A stretch of 64,000 nt of DNA, from NCBI GenBank assembly GCA_965644315.1, contig CBFFRQ010000018.1, positions 1,284,044 to 1,348,043 of the forward strand, given 5' to 3'. Below the pieces are notes generated by a model that did not search any database, was not told the origin of the DNA, and worked only from the letters and a program-made list of their open reading frames with translations. The stretch's first letter is position 1. Each line of letters starts with the position of its first letter. This DNA is from Caecitellus pseudoparvulus. Taxonomy: Eukaryota; Bigyra: Bicosoecida. Positions 21,265-32,829 of the stretch are shown here, in pieces. A program made the position numbers and the translations under genes.

Positions 21265-22082
21265 TCAGCTGCCACTGGGAGTGGGGTCGGCCCCACACTC
21301 ACTAAGACTAGAGTGTCGTTCACAGGCGGCCGTTCCTGCCTGCTGCCCCGCAGGACGGCAAAACAAAGCCTCCCATGCGAGCGGCGGCCCTGCTCCATAT
21401 GCGTGTGTGGGCGCAAACCGAGTGGCTTGGAGGCTCAGTAGGTGCAGCCCAGCCTGCAAGGCTGGCTGCACCACTTCCACTGCTGAGAGCATGGTGGGCC
21501 CCAAGTCAACACGGCTGTCTTGGCTATTCCCGGTCAAGGCGAGGTACTGGCCCCCTGGCACAAGAGCTGCCATGACCAAGCTGAGGAAGGCAGGTCGTTC
21601 GGCACGACTGAGAGTGTGCATCACTTGACAGTCAAAGATGAAGTCAACTCCCCCTCGGTCTGCAAGCCGGCGCAACTCATTGTGCATGTCACCTAACACC
21701 CACCGCACAGAGGAAGGCAAAGGATCGGCCTGTGAAGCGGCCTCTTCGGCCGATTTGCATGCTCCAATTGCAGAGGGGGCTATGTCCACTCCCACAACTT
21801 GCTTGAAACCATGACGGGCGAGGGCTATCGTGCTGGGAAGGCAGCATTGCGGATGGGCAACAAGAAAGCGCTGGCAGGCTGCGGGAAATCTCACCTATGG
21901 CCGGTACCACAACCAACCTCACATGCTGCTTCCGTAGGCCCCTTGTACTGACGGAGGAAGTCCAGCAGCTGAGGGACAGCGGCGCCGCAGTCCCAAGGAG
22001 CTAGATGGGGCGTGGCGTGAAACGCTTCCCACTTTTCTAGACTTTCATCCTGAGACGCTTCCTTTCCATGGCTAGAGGCCAT
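21265..22082 (-). CDS. SAM-dependent class I methyltransferase (TPMT/TehB-like fold)
   Basis: Two exons, 22082-21895 and 21832-21265, separated by a 62-nt GTGAGA...CAG intron, give 251 residues. The join restores the SAM-binding motif: EVGCGTGH from exon 1 continues as STIALARHG and then GVDIAPSAI, the acidic end of strand 2. The N-terminal PWDCGAAVPQLLDFL matches the start of small-molecule (thiol, thiopurine, tellurite) methyltransferases. Further on come DFIFDCQVMHTL and LVPGGQYLALTG. The substrate cannot be read from the sequence. There is no signal peptide or membrane segment. It is divergent from the transporter at 22460, sharing about 380 bases of upstream DNA. Fold assignment is strong; the subfamily is a guess. 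Confidence 0.85.
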
Positions 22083-22459
22083 AGCACACTTTTCAATGCG
22101 GGAATGTCCCGCCTGCTTCCTCTTTGCCAGGCAGACTGCGGTGGAGACAACGATCAGGGCGGAAATGTGCCCCTCCTTGAAGCTGGCAGCCCAGCTCTGT
22201 CAGACCACGCTGTCAAGCTAACCGAATCACAGTCGATTGGCGGCAAAAACAAGGTTCGCACGCCTACTGTCTGGATTCCGAGCTTGGCAACTCAGAGCAG
22301 TCGCCTTGACACGGCGCCTTTTCCGATTTACGCGTGGAGAGCTGTCTCGAGAAGCCAGTCAGGAGAAAAAGGCCACCCTCCTCGACGCGTCTTCACAGCC
22401 CCTTGAAGTTGGGCAGCAGGACTGCGTGCCCCATGCCAGGCTGAAACGTACTTGCTGAT
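22083..22459. promoter_or_regulatory. Shared upstream region of methyltransferase and MFS transporter
   Basis: This 377-base spacer between divergently transcribed genes must carry both promoters. I see no convincing TATA box, repeat or RNA gene. If the first transporter exon is misplaced, part of this stretch may be coding. Confidence 0.35.
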
Positions 22460-24360
22460 ATGGTCAAGCATGAGGAAGTGCTGACCTTCATCACAGTCGG
22501 TGAGTTCGTGCCCTGCGCGACTGGTTCCCTCGCGGAATTTGGATGCACCTTGCATCGCCGGCAACCCACAGGAGGGTGCACTGTGGTAGCGCTCCTTGCG
22601 GGGACGACGAACGATTTTTCCTTGATAAAGGACTATGTTGCGATGGATGTCGGCATGGGGGCCGTCGCTGCGGCTTTCCTCACGTGAGTTGCTAGGCCAG
22701 TGCGCAGCATTCCGTGGGACACCCAACCCTACTGAGGCTGTGCAGGTCCATCGGCTCCGGGCTGCTCATGTTCGGGGCGCTGGGGGGCGCCATTGGCGAT
22801 AGGTATGGCTACCACTGGGCAGTCGCCATGGGGAGCACAGCAGTGGTGGCTGGGTACCTTCTCATGTCCGTCATCACCGCAGCTTGGGCGCTGTTCCCTG
22901 CCTACACCCTCGTCGGCGTCGGCTCGGGGACCATGTTTGCGGGGGCCCTGTCACAGGCCGTCATCACGGGGAAAGCGTGGGCCCTCGGCATTGTGTCCTT
23001 GGCCATGAGTCTCAGCCTGAGCATCACCAACACGCTGCAGCAGGGCATAGCCAATGAACTGTGCTACGTGGAAACCGACGAAGCTGGCCGTGTGCAAGGG
23101 GACCCAGCCTGCTGGCGGACGGCAGTGGTCGTGTACGCCATCGCAGTCGCTGCTGCAGGGGTGCTGGGTTGTCCTCTCATGGTGCGCCCCGTGGCGTTGC
23201 GGGTGGTGGCCCTCTTCGACGCGTGCTGCTCCGGGGGTGCTGTGCCGCCAGCGCAGGGCTATGCGTCTGTGGACGAGGAGGCAGCGCGAGGTGCCGCCCC
23301 TGATGGCGCTCCTGCCCCAGCGTCCGGGCTTGCTGCGACAAGCCAGGCCACGGCGCCCGACGAGAGCGCTTTGGAGGCGGGGAGTGGAGGGGCTCTTGTC
23401 GAGATGTCGGGGCCAGTCGGCGCGGCTGCCGACGCTGCCCAGGACCCGTCCACGCCCCTCACTGAGGGAGGCGAAGACGATGCGCGCTCCCAGTGCAGCA
23501 GCACCTATGGTTCTCTGGGAGGGAGGGTTGAGGAAGGTGCAGTGCTGGGCATGCCAGTCCCCACGCAGTCACAGACGGCGGAGCAGGGCGACGTTGAGAC
23601 AGAGGCGTTCTCGTACATCCACAGGCCTGTCAAGTGGCGCCAAGCGGCTCAAGTCTGCCGAGAGCCGTACTTCCTGGTGCTGGCGCTGGCGTACGCCATG
23701 GGCATGGGCACCGGTGTGTACGTGGTCACAGCCCTGCCCGACATGTACGGGGACGTCGTTTCTCCCTGCGTCCAGGCCCCAGAGGCGGCACCTTGCGTAA
23801 GGGATGAAGTGCCCGTGTATGATGGGGCGCTGAGCTTGGCGGTGACGCTGTCGCTTTTTGCCGTGTTCAATGGCGTGTGCAACGTTGCCGCGCCGCAGCT
23901 TGCACAGCGCTGGCACGAGGCTGGCCGCTTGCGCCTGCACCACTGTGTTGCTGGGAACCTGATAGTTGCGGCCATTCTGCTGGGCGCAAGCGCTGCTTTG
24001 TCGCTTGGCGTGGGGAGTATGTCTCCCAACATTGGCGCCACCTCCAAGGACTTGCAAGGGATGGGAGCCGCCCTACTCGCGCTGCAAGGCGCGACCTTCG
24101 GCATCTCCCTGTCCGTGCTGCCTCAAGCAGCTCTGGATGCGTTCGGAGCGCCAAACTACGGCACCATCTTCGGACTCCTGCAACTGGGCGGTATCGTCTA
24201 CTTTATCTCCCTGCCGCCCCTCGCACGGGCTGTAGCAGACGCCAGCCATGGGTGGGGCTACAATCACGCAGGGGTCGCCGTAGCGACATTGTTCACTGGG
24301 GTGCTGCTCGCTGTCTCTTCGCCGCGCTCTGCGCGCTGGGCTGCTGGCGCAGCTGAGTAA
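22460..24360 (+). CDS. Major facilitator superfamily transporter (nodulin-like/monocarboxylate type)
   Basis: Polytopic membrane carrier; the substrate is unknown. Exon 22460-22683 is joined to 22746-24360 over a 62-nt GTGAGT...CAG intron, giving 612 residues. TM1 includes VVALLAGTTNDFSLI, a pattern close to nodulin-like MFS proteins, and the loop after TM2 has GAIGDRYGYHW, the MFS G-x3-D-R-x-G signature. TM segments continue to about residue 250. Then comes a Ser/Thr/Glu-rich cytoplasmic loop of roughly 130 residues, a second bundle starting near FLVLALAYAMGMGTGVYVV, and a last pair containing NYGTIFGLLQLGGIVYF. The N terminus is the weak point: the first 35 residues are not membrane-like, and an acceptor-like CCCACAG near 22570 allows a different first exon. 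The last 97 coding bases overlap antisense with the SEN34 coding sequence. Confidence 0.82.
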
Positions 24361-25025
24361 AGCCAACTGTCCCCAACCGCTGCCACCTGCTGTGGCAGCG
24401 CTGCTGGAGCATGGTTGCGTGTGACTTCCTTGAAATGCACATGCCCTGACGCTGCCACAGTGGCCACCAGAAGCGTTTTGGCTGTCCTTGTGGCCAGACG
24501 TGAGAGCGACGCTACATGTAGCACGGTGGGTGGCGAATCAGCCGCCCGCAGCACCAACACCATGTGCTGCGCATGGGCACATACGGGGTCCGTGCCGTAC
24601 AGCAGGAAATCCACCCCATATCGCCCGCCGTCCGTGACACGCCACCCTTCCAGCAAAAGGCTCCTCAGCACAGCAGCCTTGATGAGGTCGCACGTTGCTG
24701 CCAATGTATCCACCGACACTGCCTCAGAGGCTGTTGAGGACAGGACGGTCAAGACCCCAGCTTCTGCCAGCAGAAAAGCTTCCTCTGCAGACAGGGCCAC
24801 TGGTAAGGCGCCATCTTTCCCACGGAGGTGGGCCTTGAGGCCCGGCAGCGCCCCGACAGCGGCCGTTCCCACGCCATACGTGGTGCGAAGGTGAGCTGCT
24901 GTAGCCGCGTCCCAGACCAGGTACGACCCAGCAGTCTCAAACGCGGCGTGCGTTCCTGGCCCAGCTCCCGGACTTTCCGCCCAAGCCTTGCACTGTATCT
25001 CGTTTGGAGACAGGTCGCTGGCCAT
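24264..25025 (-). CDS. SEN34: tRNA-splicing endonuclease catalytic subunit SEN34-like
   Basis: Nuclear tRNA-splicing endonuclease subunit that in known complexes cuts the 3' splice site of pre-tRNA. It is a single exon of 253 residues starting at the ATG at 25025 (MASDL). The frame stays open upstream but has no family similarity there. The N-terminal domain has VWDAATAAHLRTTYGVG and LSAEEAFLLAEAGVL, as in SEN34. The nuclease domain has the catalytic triad in place: Tyr in LLYGTDP, His eight residues later in CAHAQH, and Lys in RTAKTLLVA. The final about 50 residues are low complexity and overlap antisense with the transporter 3' end. Its presence fits a genome with intron-containing tRNAs, though none is seen here. 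Confidence 0.88.
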   Translation of the reverse strand: MASDLSPNEIQCKAWAESPGAGPGTHAAFETAGSYLVWDAATAAHLRTTYGVGTAAVGALPGLKAHLRGKDGALPVALSAEEAFLLAEAGVLTVLSSTASEAVSVDTLAATCDLIKAAVLRSLLLEGWRVTDGGRYGVDFLLYGTDPVCAHAQHMVLVLRAADSPPTVLHVASLSRLATRTAKTLLVATVAASGHVHFKEVTRNHAPAALPQQVAAVGDSWLYSAAPAAQRAERGEETASSTPVNNVATATPA

Positions 25026-25441
25026 GCCAGCTGCGGAAACTGCTTCAGAGAGCCAGCCGCTCGCAGGCCTGGCCCAAGTCTGCAGGGAGGCGCAGGAGCC
25101 GCGATCCACATGTGCTTTCTGATGCACATGTTCCATATTGGTGCTTGGGTCGGGCAATGTTGGCGAGGGGAAGGGGGGGGGCCCTCCTGGCTGCGCAGGC
25201 ACCCCCCACCAAGCTTCGTGAGGAGGGAGGGGGGTGCAAGCCGGGCCAGCCCCAACAAGCGACACGTGCTGGCAAATCAGGCAGCCTACGCGCCGGCCCT
25301 GCATGCAGTTTGGGTGGGTCTGGGGTATGGGGCCTTCCCACTTGCGCTGGAGGGGCTGCGCACGGCGAGCAGGCGTGGCATAATCTTGGCCTTGCTTCAC
25401 TTGGTGCAGTGCAGCTGTGGGAGGGGGAAGACAGCGCAGCG
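25026..25441. promoter_or_regulatory. Shared upstream region of SEN34 and INPP4-like gene
   Basis: This 416-base stretch lies between divergent starts and contains a run of G near 25170. Both the plus frame of the phosphatase and the minus frame of SEN34 stay open through it, but the translations have no family similarity, so I treat it as noncoding. A 5' exon of the phosphatase could be hidden here. Confidence 0.35.
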
Positions 25442-28400
25442 ATGCAGCCCCATGCTCATTCTGCATGCCTCAAGGCAAACTGCCCTGTCTTCAGCCCTCA
25501 GTTCTACCTTCGAACGAAGTGCACAAACTGCGGCCACAGCATTGTGCACCACCGTGCAGTGCCAATCGACCTGCAACCGTCATGGGCGAACCTCGGCCTG
25601 CTGTCTGGTGCGCTTGGGACGACAGGCAGGACCAAGACCGTGACTGTGGAGCCGTTCATATGGCCCCGCATGACCAACCGAGAGGTTGCAGAGACAGTGG
25701 AAGTCCTGGTGACTGTGCATGACCTGGACATCTCCACAGTCAGCCGCACGGTCTTCCCCGACGGCAGCAGGCTGACTGCCGCGGCCCGAGCGGTGTCCAG
25801 CGTCTTTACCCGGGAGAGCACCCAACTGGAGCAGCTGCCTGGCAGGTGGTATGTGGAACTGGCACTGTCAGGTGGTGTGGAGACCCCCAGAGCCTTACCA
25901 GCCAGGCTGGTTGCCGCGAGACGGGCGAGTGACGAAGTCGCAGCGGCTGTGACGACGGGTACGGCGGGTGCTGTGACACCCATTGCAGGCCAGCCAGTGC
26001 CTCAGCAGGTCTCAGACCCAGGCACGCGGACGCGGCAGCGCCGTCGCAGTACCAGTGTGCGCACGCTGCCGACAGTGACGGAAGGCTTCCCCGGGCGTCG
26101 TCGACGCCGCCAAAACTCGCGCACCATCATCAGTTTGGCGGGGGCAGCGGGCGACGCTGCTCCAAAGACCGCCACCATACACAAGGCAAAGTATGACGCC
26201 TTTGGCTTTGGCCCCGCCTCGCGCAGCGGACTGGAGGCGTGGTACAGGGAGGCGGTGGGCAAGCGCGGCGGGCGCTTGCCACAGCCGTCTCGCATTAGCG
26301 GCGCCTTTGGAGCCTCTGGACGACCCCTCTTTCCGAAGGTCACCCTGCCACCAGACGCCGTGCACTCGACTTGCACAACGAAGCCCATCGGCAGGGTACT
26401 GCGCTTTCAAGTGGCTGTGCCACTGCGCTTGCCCCGCTCCTCCAGCCTTGCCTCCACATCCTTCGTCAATGCCGTGCTTGTGTACGAGTCTGACCGGGGT
26501 GCAGTGACGATAGGCAGTGTGGATTTTAAGGTCAGTTCCCTGCTGGGCAGGGGGCAGCGAAAGCGGGCAGGCAGTGGCCTCACACGCAGCACAACGACGA
26601 CCAAAACGCTGGAGAGCAAGTGTGGAGCTGTGGGGCAGATCACCTTGTTCCTGCGCCCGCTGCTGCCCCTTCGCATCTTCCGTGTGAGCCCCGTGCTGCT
26701 CCGCAGCACAATCAGCCGGACCTTTGTCTTTCGGGGCTCTTCCCGCAACCGACAGCTGATCGTGCGGGAGGAAGCTGCGGAGTCCTTGCTGGGGGTGCAG
26801 GTGCCAGCTCAGTTTCTAGACTATCGCCACCTTCGCCTATTGCACCAGCGCAGCTTGCTGCAGGATACTCTCAAGTGCCTCTTGGACAGCCTGCCGCTTG
26901 CCCAACCGCTGACAGTGCAGGCGTACTTGGACAGTGAGAGTGACTCGTTAAAGTTGAGAAGGGATGCCAAGAACCTCTCTCAGTCCGGTGAATTGCTCCT
27001 GCCGCTTCCAGAGGTGCGCCGCCCTGGGCAGATCCCGGCGTTTGGATGGGGCCCAGTGCGGGACCGCTTCAGCAGTCGAGCAGGGCCAGGTCGCAGAGCA
27101 TCTGTGCGGCCTGGAGCCCAGCAGCGCCCCAGGCCTCCACGGCCAGACAGTCCCCAGCCGGGAGATTTGGAGAGAGGTTTCGAGTCTGTCTCAAGGCCGC
27201 CCTCCCTAGTGGACTCCGCGGCGAGTGATTCTTCCGATGCCGCTTCAGACACCGCCATGGATTTGCATGATTTCCACTACCCCATTTCGCCGCAGAGCCT
27301 GGCTTGGCGGCGCAAAGTTGCGAAGTGGCTCTGGGGTGTGCTACGGAGGCTTGCTGCTGCGTTGGACCGCACTAAATCGCTGTCCGAGGCGTACGCCAAA
27401 GTCTACACTCACGCACGCAGGTGGGGGTGCATGTACAACAGCCGTGGCATGGACTCCTTGAGTGCTGACGAGGAGTTGGCGTGCAATGCTGTGCGGGGCC
27501 GGGGTCTGGTGCGCACAGCGCCCTTTTTCAAGCCCAGTACACTCAAGAAGGAGCCCGCGCTTTCTGCCATGCCAATCAATCTGCACCTGCAGGTGCTCAG
27601 CGTTGAGGAGAAACAGCTACCTGTAGCACAGGTTCGGCCGCCCACGGGGGTGCCCTCAGGCACGTACTTCTCAGACATGCCAGGCGGCCGTGGAGTGGAA
27701 GATGACGAAGCGGTGGATTGCTATGATATGGTGAAGGCTCCTCTGCAGCTTGGCTCTGTCACTTCCAAGCGCCCTTCCCTTGTGTATGGAGCACGATTTG
27801 CGGCAGGCTATGCAAAGCCTGCTGATGCAGTGTCATCGGGGTGGCAAGCAGGCAGCATCAAGGCTGACGCTGCCATTTGGGGCTGGGGCCATGAAGTTGG
27901 GCGCCAGCGCCGCCAAAGCAGCATCCAGCAGACACTCTACAACCGCCCTCGCTTGATGTCCTCCTCAGCTGATGCTGAAGCGCTGGCACAGCTCGCTGCA
28001 GCCGGAGGCGTCGGCGGGAAGAGTGGGTCACAGTCCACTCTTCGCACTGTTCAGGGACGAGGCGGTGGAGTTCGGCACGAGTGGGTGGACCCCAACGCGC
28101 CGACGGCACGCGAACGCTCCTCCTCAGAAGCTCGTCGTGATCGAAAGGCGCGACCCCGACCTAGAGCGAGCACTGTGGCACATCCCGGAACTTCACGGAG
28201 GATCGGAAGCGCTGCAAGTCGAAAGGTGCACTCCACCAGCGGCTCCCTCCACTCCCCTGGCTTGTCGGTGCGTGAGACGAAGGCCAGTGGTGCGACTGGG
28301 CCTCCTCATCGATCACGAATGACGCCAAGCGGGAAGTGTATCCGTGCCGGACGCTCTGCATCACACGAGGGAGGTGAAAAACAGCGCCGTGAAGAAGGCC

Positions 28401-31400
28401 AAATCTCCGAACCCAGCAAGTCCAGTACTGAGGACGGAGAAAGCCCCCCGCTCGGAGATGCTGCAGACTTGACCGCACAGGAGCTGGATACGTCAGCTCA
28501 GCACACAAGAGTTTCACACAGCACTCGGCGCGCATTGCAAGATGCGTCTTATCGCGGTTCCCGTGTCGGCTCTCTGGCCATGCCCTCGACGAGTGCCAGG
28601 CAGGGCACCGGCGCCACATCAGACCTGGCGCACAGAGTGCTTGGAGGGCTTTTGGCAGATGAGCAAGACACTGAGACTGGCCCAGACATGGCAGAGGCAT
28701 TGCTCATGGCCACAATGACCGCAGGGGGCGCAGATGCTGACGATGCTAGTACAGAGCAGCGGACGGAAGCTTCGTCCATGTCGCTGAGAGAGCCGGCTCC
28801 GCATGTCAGTTCGCCCGAAGACTTACTGGCAGATTCGGAGCTGCTCTCCAGTGGTGGCAGCCTGTCACCTCAGCAACACACCTCGCGTCCCCCCCCCCTA
28901 CGGCCTCAGCGGGTCCCTCCGCCAGCCCCCCCGCCAAGCCATCCCCGCGCAAGCCCCCCGCCCCACCCTCACCAGAACAGACTGTGAGGCAAGTCAACTT
29001 ATCGTCTGCACCAAAGCGCCCTCGCTTCGTGGCACCAGAGGAAGGTGTGGCCCAATCGAAGCACGGCCGCCGCAAGCGGCCTTCAACTTTGTTCGTCGCC
29101 AGCCGCGATGGAACACGAGGCTCAACACCGCGAACGCGGGCCAATGCCCTGCACGCCCCACCCCCCATCGTTACCCCTGAAGAGATTGTGGATACACTGG
29201 AAGCGTTCAAGGGGGCGCGATCCAAGTTGCGCGGCCGCTTGAAGGCAAGCGGCGGCAGTGCCTATTGCTACGCCACAGTGACCTTGGGGGCGCCAGCTTC
29301 CCATGCGCGTGGCTTTGGATCCCGGGGGCTGTATGAAAGACGCAAAGAGTTGCCGGACGTGTCAGAATCTCTCCCTGCCATGCTCTTCCTCGATTCATGG
29401 GTTTCTATTGTCTCCGAAGCGGTCCGCGCTCGCCTTCGGCAGGAAGCTGATGCTGTGGCTGAAGCCCGACTTGCTGCTGCCGAAGTAAGCCAGCTGACAG
29501 CGCGTTCTCCCCAAAGGCACAGGTCTTCAGCTGGTAGTGCCACAGAAGCGGCCCCACTGTCGCCCGTGCATGCTCCAGGAGCTGCGGCGCTGGCAGCTCT
29601 GGCGTCTCTCGGGGACAGTGCTGTGGACCTCCGCTTCACGGAAAAAGGGGTGCACACCATTAACCATGCTCTGTCGCTTACCGAACGAGAGGATGACGTC
29701 CTGCCACAGCTTCTGGCTGCGGTGTTGACGGCCTTCACCTTCCAGCTGGACTATGCAGTCGCAGCCAAGCGTCTGAGCTACCTGGAGTACCTTGCTGAAG
29801 CTGGGTTCCTCGTGCATCTTGAGAGTTTGCTATCCACTGCTGGAGACGAAAGCGCCATGCTCCAGGACTTCATGGGGGCCAGTCGCCTGCTTGCGCGCGT
29901 CTCCTTGCGCCTGGTGCCGCGACGATCGCATGCCGAGCACGCTCAGGATGCTCCAGCTGCCCCGCAAGTGCAGCCAACCTTGTTCCCTTCCCCTGCCTCA
30001 CATCGCAGCCTGCACTCGCCGTCGGCAACTTCCTCAGATTCTGCGAGCGTCACGAGTGGGCAACCGTTAGTGGGGAAAGCAGGCGTCTCCAGCGGCCCTG
30101 CAGCGGGGGTGTTCACACCCCCCCCAGTCGCCAAGAGTGACAGCGACGCTGCACAGCGCTGTGTCTCTGCTCCAGTGCGGGGGATTTCGTCAAGCGCGGT
30201 GTCTCCTGGGGGCTTCCCAGCCCGATTCAGCCCCCCAGGCCTGCAGCGGGCAGCTCCCTCCGGCCCAACGTCCAGCGGCGTCAGACTAGAAGCGGAAGTG
30301 GCTGGCGGCACACCTGAAGGACAGTCCGCTCGAGATGGTGTGAGGAGCACATCAGAAACGAGCTTGGCATTCCAGCCACCTGCTCAGCCACATGCGGCCG
30401 TCGCCCCGCTGCCGTCGCGCCGCGGGAGCACTGTGGATCCGGAGGTGATGAGTTTTGTGAATGAGCTTGACGGAGGTGATGGAGGGCCCCTAGAGCGACA
30501 AGGGAGCATTGCGCGTCTGCGCCTTGTCCCCAGCAGGCGAGCAGTGAACAGGAGTGGCTCTTTTGTTGCAAGGGGGCGCAGCATCGACTTGCGCTCCCCC
30601 AAGCGGTCTGGCAGCGCGGTGTGGGGGCACCGGCAGCATGGTTCCATGAGCTTGACCAGCGCGCCACCCATGGAGCCTAGCATGCATGCGACAGGCGACC
30701 CCGGCGAAGCTGGGGATGGGGTGGAGCAAGGCCCACGGCCCCTGCCACGCAGAGGCTCGAGTTCCTTGCGGGACATGCTGCACCGCCGCAAAGCCCCTGC
30801 CCTGCAACGGCGCTCCCTCTCTTCCCGGGATTCACTGGTGCACTCCCTGTCTGAAGAAGGCCGCCGCCCTCCCGGCTTCGAAGTTGCCCGGCCGGTACCC
30901 TCGATACCGCTGGGCACCCCTGCCGAAGAGGGGCTTTGCCTTTCGTCCTCACCAAATGCCGAGGATGGCATTCAGGCGCATACTGGGGTCGATGTCGTGC
31001 CGGATATGTGCGATTCTCGAGAGGGAAGCGCCATCGGCTCTCTGGGTGAGGATGCGAAGGAAGCGAGTGGAAACTCTGTGACGCAACCCAGGGTGGTGAA
31101 CTGGCATTGGAAGCGCGGAGGTGCGACTTCTGGCTCACAAAGCTCGCCGTCCGGTGCTAGACCGGAGAGCAGTCTGTCCTTGGGCAGCTCCTCTGGCCTG
31201 GACAGCACAACCCTTGGAGTGCCCGAACCAGCCGATCAAGCGAGTCTCCGTGGGGATCAAAGCCAGCATGACGTCCGAGAAGCGATTGAGGTGGAGGAGC
31301 TCATCTCTAAGTTCACTGCAAATGAGCCAAGCAGCCTCGCCGGTGCAGCTGCGGCAGGCAGCGCCGCACCTGACTTTGGTAGTTTTCATAGCAGGCGCCG

Positions 31401-32829
31401 TAGCTCACGATCCGATGGCGAAGACGACGATGAAGGGTGGGCGCCCCGCCACAGGCGCGCTGAAGCAGCAGGCCCCGCGACGCCAGCTGTGGAGCGTCAC
31501 CTTCCTTCCGGCAAAGCGCAACTGCTGGAATTGTCTGCAATGCTCAGCGCCCGGATTAAGCGGAAGTCAATGGCTGCCGGGTGGCACAGGCAGGGGCCTT
31601 CCATGGCAGAGCAGCCCTCGCAACGAGGGGTCTCGTTGCAGGCCCTACAGCGCTTCTCCGCCCATGAAATGCGCAGGGTTGCGGGGCTTGTGGGCGATTT
31701 GAAGAGCATGACTGCCACGACAGCGCTGCTGGCTGACAGCGAGTCGGACATTGACCTTGACTTTGACTCAGGGGCGGAAGGGGAGGGAGGCAAGGCCAGA
31801 CAGGCGAGGCCCTCCATGACAGGAGACGAGCCGAAAGCCATGAGCAGTGGCTTGCGAGCCGCGGAAGCAGACCTGCGTGCCCTGCAGTTTGATACCCAGC
31901 AGCACGAGGCGGCAGCAGACCAAGCTGGTGAGGTGGCTTGGTTGGCAAGCCAGGCAAAGGCTGAGGATGGATTTGCCTCGCAGCACGGAGCAGTGTCCAG
32001 CAGCGCAGCAGTGGGCTCGGCACCACGCTCACCGCCGCTGAGGAAAGCCCGAACATCTTCCAGTGGTGACCACATCAGCACCCCAACCGGCACTCGACCT
32101 GGGCTTGACCTGAAGAGTGTCGGGTATGACCCCACTAGCGGGGAAGACACCGTTGTGAGGGCTGCTGCGGAAGCCAGCAGTCGGAGTGAGCTGGTCATTT
32201 CAGTGCCTATCCCGCACAAAGTGTACGAGCTCCTACCTAGTTCGCTGACCAGCCGCCCCGTTCAAGTGGTGCCGGTGATGTTCACGCAAGGCATCAACGA
32301 GCAACAGACCCTTGCGAATGCCGGCTGGGGCGCAGCCTCCGTGCAACGCGTCGTCAACATTGACGGCTATTGCCGCTTGAAGTCCTTTGCCAAGCAGCAC
32401 GCTGCCATGGCCCTCGGCTCCACCACGCAGAAGCTGTGGCAGGATCTAAGAACGCTGTGGTACGAGGTGCAGCGAGAGGTGCGGCGACCTGGCAAGCACG
32501 TGGGCGTGCTGACTGTGGCTGCTGACATCACCCGCATGCTGCACGGGGCCCGCATCACCTGCTGCAAGAGCGGGAAAGACCGCACGGCCATGAGTGTCAC
32601 ATATGAGCAGGCCCGGATTTTGCACCAGCGCCATGGTCTGCCCCGGAACCTGCTCCTGCCCAGCGCAAATTTGATGCGCCAACATGGAGTGCGCTTGCCC
32701 ATTGCTCACAAGAACGTGGGGTCGCCGCTGTACGCGTTCAATTCGCTACAGGTGCGCATGCTGCCATCTGAGTACAAGCCACCACCTGAAACTATTGCCA
32801 GCGTCGGCGGAACCAGTGTTGCCACCTAA
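25442..32829 (+). CDS. Very large inositol polyphosphate 4-phosphatase (INPP4) family protein, frameshifted in a C10 run
   Basis: INPP4 enzymes remove the 4-phosphate of PI(3,4)P2 at membranes. Two long frames tile here: 25442 to a stop at 28987, and a second one open from upstream of 28900 to the stop at 32829. Around C10 at 28889-28898 the second frame carries the better sequence (PSPRKPPAPPSPEQ), so one gene with a one-base slip is likeliest; the product would be about 2460 residues, versus roughly 950 for animal INPP4. The N terminus has a C-x2-CGH-x4-H motif (25510-25560), followed by C2-like stretches to about 26700 and long Ser/Pro/Arg-rich regions. The C terminus has the CX5R catalytic motif CKSGKDRTAMSV (near 32560) with conserved flanks NIDGYCRLKSF and FNSLQVRMLPSEYKPP. 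The ATG at 25442 is uncertain: a CTTCAG acceptor at 25495 could mark an exon start. Confidence 0.85.
28889..28898 (+). repeat. C10 homopolymer at the frame break of the INPP4-like gene
   Basis: Ten C in a row. Upstream the good frame reads ...LLADSELLSSGGSLSPQQHTS. Downstream the good frame is shifted by -1 and reads SPRKPPAPPSPEQTVRQVNLSS. One added C would fuse the two frames. This may be a sequencing or assembly undercall, a real mutation, or programmed slippage. Confidence 0.7.

Noticed and set aside
25004-25441. Upstream in-frame extension of the INPP4-like frame
   Set aside because: Begins with a non-ATG codon, has random-looking composition and overlaps SEN34; not used.
28984-32829. 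Second half of the INPP4-like gene as an independent gene
   Set aside because: No ATG at its start, and its frame is open upstream into the C-run, so a single frameshifted gene is simpler.
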